Positions 1 through 9,100 of a stretch of DNA of 56,578 bases are shown here, one piece after another. Each line of letters begins with the position of its first letter. Position 1 is the first letter of the stretch. This DNA is from Selenomonadaceae bacterium. Lineage in GTDB: Bacteria; Bacillota; Negativicutes; Selenomonadales; Selenomonadaceae. The notes below the pieces were generated by a model, which was given only the letters and a program-made list of their open reading frames with translations, was not told the DNA's origin and did no database searches. The stretch lies in the NCBI GenBank assembly GCA_017428215.1, contig JAFRRH010000070.1, forward strand, positions 1 to 56,578, given 5' to 3'. Both the position numbers and the translations under genes were made by a program.

Positions 1-255
1 GCCTCTGGTTTGACATGGAAACCATTTTCACCCGAAGTTAGAATAGCATAAGCCTCTGGTTTGACGTGGAAACCATTTTCACCCGAAGTTAGAATAGCAT
101 AAGCCTCTGGTTTGACGTGGAAACCATTTTCACCCGAAGTTAGAATAGCATAAGCCTCTGGTTTGACATGGAAACCATTTTCACCCGAAGTTAGAATAGC
201 ATAAGCCTCTGGTTTGACGTGGAAACCGCCTCTTGTGTGTGAAGAGGAAGTTCCA
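1..255. repeat. 51-bp tandem repeat array, left end
   Basis: Units begin at 1, 52, 103, 154 and 205. The first four are complete and nearly identical, differing at one His codon (CAT or CAC on the minus strand), and the fifth diverges half-way. The array encodes 17-residue repeats in the minus-strand gene. The same unit is present at the right end of the window. Confidence 0.95.
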
Positions 256-362
256 AGCGTGAGTTCAAAAGCGAATGCTTCTGGCTTGATGTGAAGCCCG
301 CTATCAGCATTCTCCGAGAATTCAAATGAATAGGCTTCAGGTTTAACGTTGAATCCGTCCAT
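1..362 (-). CDS. Tandem-repeat fibre-like protein, N-terminal part (continues from the right window end)
   Basis: The ATG at 362 follows an AGGAG that lies in the stop region of the gene upstream. The product begins MDGFNVKPEAYSF and then runs into 17-residue repeats (NGFHVKPEAYAILTSGE) up to the window edge. The frame is open at base 1. It rejoins the open frame at base 56578, so this is the N-terminal part of the gene whose C-terminal part ends at 55975. Direct joining gives KPEA-LTSGE, three residues short of a full repeat, so at least 9 bp and possibly whole repeat units are missing between the ends. Repeats differ mainly at a synonymous His codon. No catalytic motif is visible. I infer a virion surface, fibre or decoration protein because it sits between fibre genes and the holin. 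The family is not recognised. Confidence 0.7.
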   Translation of the reverse strand, partial: MDGFNVKPEAYSFEFSENADSGLHIKPEAFAFELTLGTSSSHTRGGFHVKPEAYAILTSGENGFHVKPEAYAILTSGENGFHVKPEAYAILTSGENGFHVKPEAYAILTSGENGFHVKPE

Positions 363-365
363 AAT

Positions 366-773
366 TTAATCTCCTAAAGACAGTGCAAAGGTCTCTCCGC
401 CGTAGGTAACAAGCACGGCAGACGCTTTATCGCTGGTCGGCGAAACGAGCGGATTGTACCAATTAATATCGTTCCAGCGAATGACAAAGGCAGGAGATTC
501 TGCTGATGTAGTGAAAGGCAAAATAAAATCTTGGCTATTCTGGCTAAATGTCACTCTAAGTACAGGTTGTCTTTCTCCAATTACCGCATAAGCTTCGGGT
601 TTGACGTGGAAACCATTTTCGGCAGGAATGATAATTGTATAAGCGGCAGGATTAACGTGGAAACCATTTTCGGCAGGAATGATAATTGTATAAGCGGCAG
701 GATTAACGTGGAAACCATTTTCGGCAGGAATGATAATTGTATAAGCGGCAGGATTAACGTAGAAGCCGTCCAT
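366..773 (-). CDS. Paralogous small fibre-like protein with 17-residue repeats
   Basis: This 135-residue product starts MDGFYVNPAAYTI; upstream in-frame codons overlap the gene before it, so the later ATG is preferred. The N-terminal 65 residues are four 17-residue repeats (NGFHVNPAAYTIIIPAE type). The C-terminal ~70 residues (RWNDINWYNPLVSP, then TYGGETFALS) closely match the C-terminus of the neighbouring repeat protein (RWNGLNWYNPLVSP, then MYKGEIFALS). The two genes are therefore tandem paralogues with the same two-part build: a variable number of beta-rich repeats plus a conserved C-terminal domain. The function is not known. A role as a modular receptor-binding or decoration protein is inferred from its place among lectin-like genes. 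It ends 4 bp before the next gene. Confidence 0.75.
   Translation of the reverse strand: MDGFYVNPAAYTIIIPAENGFHVNPAAYTIIIPAENGFHVNPAAYTIIIPAENGFHVKPEAYAVIGERQPVLRVTFSQNSQDFILPFTTSAESPAFVIRWNDINWYNPLVSPTSDKASAVLVTYGGETFALSLGD
592..762. repeat. 51-bp tandem repeats in the second repeat gene
   Basis: Units starting at 643, 694 and 745 are essentially identical, preceded by a diverged unit at about 592. The length matches the arrays at the window ends (51 bp), but the sequence is different, so the two arrays expanded independently in two paralogues. Confidence 0.9.
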
Positions 774-775
774 AG

Positions 776-1783
776 TTAATCGCCTGCCCGCCAACCAACT
801 TGCAAATCGTTTATGGAAGAGAAGGTATTTCCTTCCGCGATTTCCCACACGTCGTAAATATGCGTATTTTTATCGAAATTAAGGTCTTGCGTGCCGTGCG
901 GCTCGATAGTGTCGCCCGCTTTGGAAATGCCTGTGGCTCGCGCAACGTTAGAGCCGACACGATAACCGGGGTTGCCGTAAACAACGATATGATTGACAGG
1001 TTGATTGCCCCAAGTTGTACTCAAGTTATTTGCGTTGGTAGTCTGCAATAGAGTTTGCCCATTCTCGGTGGCAATATATTCGTCCGTGCCTAGAGTGAAA
1101 TTGGTTATAGGTGTGCCCAGTGGCAGACGATAAATCGGAGTATTGGCAGGAATTCCGTCATCGCTTGGTAGTTCGCCTTCTCCGTCGTAAGTGGCTTGCC
1201 CGATGAGAATGTTTGACATATAGCAGTTACAGCTGATAGCGAAACTACAGCCGATATATTGTGGAATGTCTGGCATAGTCGCAGAGGAATAAGTTTGGTA
1301 GTCAGTGGTGTCGTCAATAGTTATGGTGCTAGTTGAAATGTAATTGCCTGTGGATTCGGCAGTCACAGCATAAGTGATAGAAATGTTGTGCAACCCTTCA
1401 GGCGTCTGGAGAAAATTGTTTTCCTCTGTAACAGTGCCGTCAATGTAACGTCGGATTGAACTGGAGCTTGTACCACTTTTCCGCAAATGCACGCCCACAT
1501 CGGGATTAGAGAAAGCGGAAATTGAATGGCAAAATCCCACGCAAAGACCACTGCCGCCAATGTAAACGGTGAATTTAACAGACCACACTTTTTTATAAGT
1601 TTGTCCAACAGTCGGTTCAAAAGTAAAATCGACATTAGGAAAATATATGCGCGAGCCGCTTGTAAGGTGGAAAGCAACTCCGCTGTAAGGATTGTATTGC
1701 GCATTTTCAATAAATTCTACATTTGCATTTGAATCAAGTTGCATTAATCTGCCATAGCCGGGGTCAACGTGAACAATGTCCAT
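776..1783 (-). CDS. Lectin-like (concanavalin/LamG-type) tail fibre protein 2
   Basis: 335 residues, starting MDIVHVDPGYG with an AAGGAGGG site upstream. The central part (roughly residues 30-215) has the alternating hydrophobic/polar pattern and Gly/Ser turns of a jelly-roll lectin domain. The C-terminal part (PVNHIVVYGNPGYRVGSNVA, then a DVWE...VGWRAGD ending) is shared with the upstream neighbour, which ends VGWQV. These are tandem paralogues differing mainly in the lectin core. This is typical of receptor-binding modules that swap the sugar-binding part, but binding itself is an inference. No protease or hydrolase motif is seen. Confidence 0.65.
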   Translation of the reverse strand: MDIVHVDPGYGRLMQLDSNANVEFIENAQYNPYSGVAFHLTSGSRIYFPNVDFTFEPTVGQTYKKVWSVKFTVYIGGSGLCVGFCHSISAFSNPDVGVHLRKSGTSSSSIRRYIDGTVTEENNFLQTPEGLHNISITYAVTAESTGNYISTSTITIDDTTDYQTYSSATMPDIPQYIGCSFAISCNCYMSNILIGQATYDGEGELPSDDGIPANTPIYRLPLGTPITNFTLGTDEYIATENGQTLLQTTNANNLSTTWGNQPVNHIVVYGNPGYRVGSNVARATGISKAGDTIEPHGTQDLNFDKNTHIYDVWEIAEGNTFSSINDLQVGWRAGD

Positions 1784-1795
1784 AAGAAACCCTCC

Positions 1796-2716
1796 TTAAA
1801 CTTGCCAGCCGACTTTCAAGCCGTCTAAGTCAGATAGTTTTGTGCCGCTATCAGCTTCCCACGCGACGAAAGCATTAGCGTCATTAGCAGTAGAAAGAGA
1901 ACAGTTGCCGTGCGCAGTAATGCTGTCGTTGCCAGATTGAGAAATTCCATAAGCAGTTTCGATATTGGAGCCAACACGATAACCTGGGTTGCCATAGGTA
2001 ACGATATGGCTTACTTTGCCTGTAGCACCAAACTTTGTAATTACGTCGCTGTTTTCACCTGCGTTGATAGTTGACAAAAGTGTTTGCCCTGCAGTGTTAC
2101 CAACGTACTCTCCGTCACCTACAGATAAAAAATCGCCCGACGTATTCTTCAGCGGCAACTTAACAAGCAACATATCAGTTGTCAAACATGGGGAATAAGA
2201 TGTGTCTGTTGCGACAATTATGTTAGAAATATATGTTTCAGGACTGTTAATGCTAATAGTACCGTTAAATATATTTTGTCTGTAACTTGAGGCACTGGCA
2301 CCAGAATTATTATACCAACCACTTACCGTATGATTTAAATCACCTGTCACCACTACTTTGTGATTAATCAGGCTAGTGGTAATATTCATTCCGAAAGAAA
2401 CGACGAAATTGTGAAATCCGGTCAGACTATATGTCGAAGTACTTGTATTGCCTGAATTCCCACCTGTAAAACAAGTACATGACGTTGGACCAATAGTCGC
2501 ATAGTTCGCGCTAGACTTCACAGTAATAATTCCTGAACTGTCCGAACCGAAATAAGCAGAGAATCGAACACTTATAATGCCTGCCGAGTTCGGGGCATTA
2601 ACGCTACGGCTTCCTTTAAAAGCGACGCCGTTAATGGGGTTATATTCTTCGTTTTCAACGCAAGTCACGCCGGCAAGACCTGCGCCGTAGCCGGGGTCGA
2701 TGTAAACAATATCCAT
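1796..2716 (-). CDS. Lectin-like (concanavalin/LamG-type) tail fibre protein 1
   Basis: 306 residues, starting MDIVYIDPGYG, with a strong AAGGAGG site 8 bp before the ATG. The middle (about residues 40-180) is Gly/Ser/Thr-rich beta structure resembling a LamG-like lectin fold. The C-terminal ~90 residues (VSHIVTYGNPGYRVGSNIE... to ...LDGLKVGWQV) match the downstream gene. The first residues (MDIVxxDPGYG) are also shared, so the N- and C-terminal parts are conserved while the middle varies. I infer an exposed host-recognition protein of the virion. It stands 20 bp from the Cys-rich gene and 13 bp from its paralogue, within the late operon. Confidence 0.65.
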   Translation of the reverse strand: MDIVYIDPGYGAGLAGVTCVENEEYNPINGVAFKGSRSVNAPNSAGIISVRFSAYFGSDSSGIITVKSSANYATIGPTSCTCFTGGNSGNTSTSTYSLTGFHNFVVSFGMNITTSLINHKVVVTGDLNHTVSGWYNNSGASASSYRQNIFNGTISINSPETYISNIIVATDTSYSPCLTTDMLLVKLPLKNTSGDFLSVGDGEYVGNTAGQTLLSTINAGENSDVITKFGATGKVSHIVTYGNPGYRVGSNIETAYGISQSGNDSITAHGNCSLSTANDANAFVAWEADSGTKLSDLDGLKVGWQV

Positions 2717-2735
2717 AAGAAAACCTCCTTAAATT

Positions 2736-3152
2736 TCAAGGGTTAAAAATATTATCGAGCTGTGAATCCCAATCGGGGTCATTGAATCCACCGCTCGGAG
2801 TGGCAACAATGTCATTAATCCACATAAAACCTTCTACAGTAGAAGATACGGTGTCGAGAGCAACGTTAAGGACTTCATTACCTTCGCCGTTCATCAGCAA
2901 GCTGTGCCCGATTTTGACGCCGCCTTTAATGGTCTTGGTAGCAGTTGGCAATACGTAATCAGAGCCGCCAATTACCGTTACATTATTTTCTAGCCAGTTC
3001 TCTACCAAATCTTTTATTCCGCCCGGTAAACCGCCCGCGCCATAGCAGTCTGGGCAACAGCAAGCGTCCATACTGCAACAATCGGAGCAACCTGCAATCG
3101 AACTACAGCAATCGCCGCACGTAACCGAACTGCAACAACCAAACCAGTCCAT
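2736..3152 (-). CDS. Cysteine-rich small virion protein
   Basis: 138 residues. The first 36 residues hold 12 cysteines arranged as C-x-D-C-C-type steps with a ~10-residue period (CGDCCSSIAG, then CSDCCSMDAC). Next come a Gly-rich hinge, a short helix (IKDLVENWLENN), and a fibre-like segment with a GEGNEVLNVALDT stretch. It ends DWDSQLDNIFNP, a motif that recurs in the fibre cassette at 53-55.6 kb. The cysteine block could bind metal or cross-link a trimer; neither can be decided from sequence. It follows the giant ejection protein and precedes the lectin-like genes, which suggests a fibre adaptor or short fibre. The family is not recognised. Confidence 0.6.
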   Translation of the reverse strand: MDWFGCCSSVTCGDCCSSIAGCSDCCSMDACCCPDCYGAGGLPGGIKDLVENWLENNVTVIGGSDYVLPTATKTIKGGVKIGHSLLMNGEGNEVLNVALDTVSSTVEGFMWINDIVATPSGGFNDPDWDSQLDNIFNP

Positions 3153-3178
3153 AAAATCACCTCCAATAAAAAATGCGC

Positions 3179-6100
3179 CTATCGCGCTTTATTGAAAACT
3201 TTTTCGCAAAGTGCAACTCGTTTCTTTTCAAGCTCCATAAGCTTTGCTCTGCGTTCGCTGTAGGAAAGATTTTCGTCGTTCTGAATTGCCCGCTCCCGAT
3301 TGCTGATTTTGCGCATAGTTTCATTTGCCGCCTTTAATCGCTTGTACAGTGCAGGGTCAAAGTCATCGGGCTTTTCTTTCGTCTGCTTATAAGTGTTGTA
3401 ATGCGACGTTTGCTCTTCATAAGCTTCGTAATATTCCTTGACTATTTTCGGATTTTTATGCGGCTCGAAAACGAAACGCCGAACCATTGGGAATTTATCG
3501 GGGTCGGTGCTCGGATTGGTTAGGAACCTGCCCATAAAGCCTAGATACCCGTTTATCATATAGTCAATCTTGCGCGGCGACCAACCTGTCATTTGTCCAA
3601 AGGCTTTAGCCACAGATGAAGTATTCGCGTCGTATTGTGCTTCGGCGTCTAAATGCTGTTCTCTAAGCGGCACAATCGGTGCGTCTCTAAAGAAGGAATA
3701 GTTGGTATAAGCCTCGATTGCAGGTGATATTATTGTTGCAGTCAGCGAGGGCAATGCGCCCTTAAAAGTTTCCCAAAATCTTTTACCTTCAAATGGTTTG
3801 TTATCAAAGGCGGCTCCTATAGTCTCGTCCGTGAGATTTGCCATAAAGCGCATTCCGAAATCAAAGCCCTTTGGAATTCTAAGCGCGGTACCTGTTATCG
3901 GATTTTTTATGGCTGGGAAAATCCAGTAAGTTTCTTTTTCCCAGTTTGGTGCTTGCTCGTATGCTTCTTTGTCGTCATCGTCGCCCGCATGTGCAATAGC
4001 CGCTTGCAATGCCGCCATTAATACACCGTGCGCCGCCGCTCTGAATAATTTGCCAAATAAAGGTTTGCTGTTGCCCTTCCTAAATTCCTTGCCAGCCTCT
4101 ATCCACAAATTCAGCGATTGCACTGCGGCGTTTGCAAACAAGACTATTTGATTAACTTTGCGCGTTGAGCGTCCTGCCTTTGCAAAGTCTACAGACGCTT
4201 CACGGGCGGCAAGTGCGGCTAATTGCTTGTCGGTGATAGTTGCCGCTCTGCCTTTTGCAAGTTTGCCCTTCGCCAATTTGTAAGTTGTCAAGCGCGTTAC
4301 GCTTTCTGTGAACTCCGAAATTTTCTGCATGTCGTCGAGTAGTTGCATAAAAGGCTTTCTGCGGTAACGTTGCAAGCGTGTACTCGTGGCTTCATCAATC
4401 GAACGTTGAATATAATCTACGTCGCCTGACACGAACGAGGCTTGCGCTCCACCGCTCATTTTCCAGTCTATTAAATCTTGGCTCATGCCCTTGCCTCTTG
4501 CGTCTTGAATTAATTCTTTAACGGCACTGCTCCACGCCCGCATGAAGTCGCCAATTATAAAAACGTCCTTGCCCAGTTGGTTATTGTGAATATAAGCGTC
4601 AGGCAAATCGCGGAAAATATTTCCTGCCGCGAAGTCAAGGTTGCCGCCCGTCAAACGCATACGCATAAATCCAGTTATCGCTCGCAACATTTTTGCAATC
4701 CACGTGCCGTCCGATTTACTTTGCAGAGAATCAACTGCGCGTTTAATTGCGGGGTCAGGCGTCTCCAAATATTTTATCTTGCCGTTCTCGCGGAACCGAA
4801 TGATATTATCTGCGTCGGGATTACTGCTCGCCACTTCCGAAAGGTTGCTGTCAAAGCCGCCGAATCGCACTAAGTTTGCAAGCTCCAATTTAACTTTGTT
4901 GCGTTCACAAGCTTGAATTCTTCTGTGCGTGTTAGCTATCATAATTTGAATCGGCGACCACGTATCTCCCTCGTGTCCTTTTCTACGTTTCAAGTAGTCG
5001 AGTTTGGTATAATCCTCGTTTTCGTCAAAGACTTGCGCCATTGGCACGTAATTTTTCCAGCTATTCAAAACGCGAGAAAAAGTGTTATCTGTTATCAAGC
5101 CCGAATCATGTTCCATTGCAAGTAGAACTTTTGAGTATATCACTAAATCTTTTTGCGCTTCGCCGAATTTAGCCTCGCCCTGTTCTATAGTGACGTCTGC
5201 GGCGGCTTCTGTAGTGTAAGGGATTAACGGTTCCTTCAATTCGGGGTGAGCACGGTTATACTCGTACATTTCCTTGCTAAGCTTTGCAACGGCGTAAGTT
5301 TGCAACCCTTTCCAATCACCGCCAACGGATTTAATTATCGCATTGATTGGCTTGAATTTGTCGAAGTAAACGCCAGTATATTTCTCGCTCAACATAGCCC
5401 GTATTTTTTCAAGCTCGCTTGCTTTGCCATTAACCATTATATCTGCAATGGCTCCACTGCCGCGTGAAAGTTGCGCAAGCTGTTTAGGATTGACATTGTG
5501 CTTTATCAACTCTGCCACTTCGGGTGAAGAATTTTTAATTGCCGTGTCAACTATTTTTTGCAACGGTGATAAATCGTCTAGGACTTCTTCAGTAAAGTCA
5601 CCTTCAAAAAAGGGCTTACTACGCATGTCAACGAGGGAACTGCTAATTTGTTCGTCGGCGGGCATGTCTGCAATTTCTTGGAATAAATTTCGGGTTTCCA
5701 GCAAAATATCAGCCATAGCAGGATTGTCTCGCATTGCTTTTTGAAACGCTTTCATTTCAGCCGAAGTGTTATTTAATGCGCCAGTTAACAACCAATCAGC
5801 GATTAAATTACTTTGCTCTGCAGTTGGATTTAGCTTGAGATTTTTGGCAATTTCCTTGCTAACAACAGGCAAAAGTTTATTCCAATCGTAGGTGTTGCGG
5901 CTCTGAATAAGTTTCTGCAAGTGGTCAACTACAATATCATTTGCGCCTTTGACATTGCCGTAAAGAATTCTGTACCAGCTAAGTTCCCTAAGTTTTGCCG
6001 TGATAACTTTCTTGCGCCGAATGGTTTTCTTATCCCCGCTAAACCACGATAATTTATTCTTGATTTTCTCGGTGAGTGATTCGTTTGAATTATCGCTGTC

Positions 6101-9100
6101 GATTGAGTATGCAATTTGCTTTGGAGTTTCGCGCTTGACTTTTACTGCGTGCTTTTTGCCGTTGAAAATTATTACAGCGTTTTCGTCGTGAATAATTGGT
6201 GTTGTTTTGTAGTTCGATTTAATGGCGCGAGCCGCCGCTTCACGAGCCTCCTGTTCACCGCCAGAATTTTTATAGTTGGGATTAGATTTTCCGATACCAA
6301 ACGCAAATCCTTCAATCTTTTGTATCACGTGTTGCAATTCGTGAACGAGAGCTTGTTTTGCTCTGTCTGTCCAAACGTTTACAAGGTCTTTGTAAAGCGT
6401 GATTGTGTTGGTTGACGGATTGAATTGCCCTGCGCCAGTTATTTTATCGGAAGTTGTGACGTGCATATTTTTGAGCTGAGGATACGCCGCATAAAGTTTC
6501 GGGTTGAAATAAATTTCGCCAAGAGTAGCCTTGCCGTCACGCGCTAATTTGCCGAAATTTATCTTATCGAGGTTATCAGGAATTTCAAAACGCCATTTGT
6601 TATCCTTGCCTTTAACCCAGCCCGTATCCCGATAAATTTGGTCACGATTTGCGCCGCGTTCGTCCATTTGTTTGGCTCGCTTGAGAGATTCTTTGTCGGC
6701 GGTTTTGGCTTTCCTTCCTGCGAAGGAATATTTTGTTTCCTCGTCGTCTTGAAGTGAATCTAAGCTACGTCCGTTGGCAAGTTCAATATTTTTTTTGGCA
6801 AGTTCAATATTTTTTGTGCGATTGTTGTAGCGGAAAATTTTCTGCCCGTTCGGGTCAACTAAATCTTTTGCTATTCTGCCGAATTCATCTGCCAAAGCGA
6901 TTGATTGTTTTGTTGTGAGCTTGCCACTGGGGTTTCTGAAATGGTCAATGAATTTGTTCATGGTGTCTTTCAACCACTGCACCACACGTTGAATTAAACC
7001 GCGATTCTTGCCCGCTATACTCTGCAAAAGTCCACTGCGTTTGGCAACGTCCTCAAATAGGTCAGCGATAATTTCTTCGTCAATCTCTTCGTCTGTTACC
7101 AAATCCGTGCGTCCAGTTTCCTTGAGATAAGCGTCTCTTTGCGCGTCGGTGATTCCTGCCGCTTTTGCAAGTTCGTCGTACAGTTTAGCGTTATTGCTTT
7201 TCAACCAGTGGCTTGCTTCGTGCCAGAAGACTTTACCGATTGGCATTTTGGAATTAACGTTGATATAACTTGTGCCGTTGGCGTGCGCTCCGTGAAAGTC
7301 GCCGTTCTCGTTGTTAAAGAAAACAGTTTGCGCACCGAGCTTATTGCCAAAATCTTGCTGTAACTTTTGCTGTGGCGTTAAGTCTTTATCGTCGACGAAA
7401 TTATCAATCGTAGTATCAACTTCGCCATTGAGAGAAAACATTGGCATAGTTTGTCCGTTGTTTTCAACTTCTTGCCGCGCTTGCTTAATTAAATCTATCA
7501 GTGGTGCAGGTTCACTTTCGCCGAAAAGACTGCCTTGACGTGGGTCGCCTTGTTCTTGAATATTGCTTGCAGTTTTCTTTAGGAACGCCGCAATTTTATT
7601 CGGGGCGCGTTTGTAGCGGTCGAGGGCAGATAAAATTTCCTTCATCTCCGCTGAATCTTCGCCGAATAAACTTTGCTCCTGTAAATAGTTAGCAACGGGC
7701 TTGTTTTGGTCGCGAAGGGCTGATAATTTTTTAACAGCGTCAGAAATGGCAGATAAATCATACTTGTGCAAGGTGCCGTTTTTCATGCCCGCTTGAACTT
7801 TTGCGATAGTCGGAGCGGCGTTCAAAAGAGAGTTGGTTACACCGCGAACGTTATCATCAGTGCTTTCACTCATGCGAGAGATAAGTCCTTCATCGCCATA
7901 AGCCAAAGCAAAGAGCGTACGTTTCACGCGATTAATCCCGTCTTGATTTATTTTCCCGTCACTAGTTGTCAAACTATTGCGCTGGTCAGGCGTGGCAATG
8001 TCATTTAATGCGGCTCGCAAAAAATCAGTTGATTCGGCTTTTGTGAAGTCAACGCTATCATTTTGCGGGAACAAAGCAAGAGTGTTTGACGAAATTTTTT
8101 GAGCGTCGGATTGAGCTTGTTCGCTTGCGCCTAACCTTGCTCCGCCAGTCTGCGTTGTCGTTATGTCTTGTAAATCTTCGGAAGTCAAATCATTTGCCAA
8201 TTCTCTAACCAAAACAGGTTGATTCATTTTAGAAATTTCGTCCAAGTTCAAGCCAAAACGATTAGCGTTTTTAATCAGCGCGTTTTTATAATTCTCACCT
8301 TTGCCGTTTTCGTAAGCGTAACGAATAGCGGCAGTACGTCCGTTGCCGTTCAAAACTACACCGTCTTTGCGAACAACAGGTGCGCCTTGATTCACGTCTC
8401 TGGCGTCCATTAAATCAGCGGGGTTGAGATTATTGCTCATGCTGATTAATTGCGCTTGCATGTTTGCACGTTCACGATTGCGCGGTTGAAGTTCAGAAGG
8501 ATAATTTTTATTGGCAAAAACACCGCCGTTATCAATCACATGTGAAGAATTTAGCTCATTTGCCTCGACAACTTTGTATTTAACTTGATGTGGTGTTCTA
8601 CTACCTGTGATGACTTCCGCTGTATTGCCGTAACGATTATTTTTTTGAACGGGTTGAATTTTTTGGAATTGTTGTGGTGCGGGTGATTGTTTGGACTGTT
8701 CGTTTTCGTATTTGCCAAATTGCCAATGCCCTTTGTTATTACGAACAACGTTACTTAAGATTTCACCAGTTTCATAATCAACGACAGTGCCGTCGTCTTC
8801 AATAACCAGATTGTCGTTATGATAATGCTCGCGAATGGATTGTTGCAAATCTTCGCGGGAATCTGCACTTCCTACGGTGTGCCATTTGCCTTTTGATTTT
8901 TCTTTAGTTTGAGATTCGAGGTTTATTCCTCCTGACGGGGTTTGCTCGTTATCTTGTGGGACGCTTTCAGGTGCCCTAACTTCGGAGGGTTGTTGAACAG
9001 GGGTAGGTTGGACTTGCGGCTTAATTTGAGCTTGAGTGCCATTTCTTTGCTGTTCTTGCAATTCTTGGTTATCTACTTCAGCGATTAAATTTCTTACTTG

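Noticed and set aside
1..255. Regular direct repeats resembling a CRISPR array
   Set aside because: Units are contiguous with no unique spacers and are in frame inside a coding sequence; the same applies to 592-762 and 53337-53505.
8000..8650. ParB-like domain as evidence for a plasmid partition system
   Set aside because: It is internal to the giant ejection protein and of the DdrB-like type found in polyvalent proteins; no ParA or parS-like array is present.
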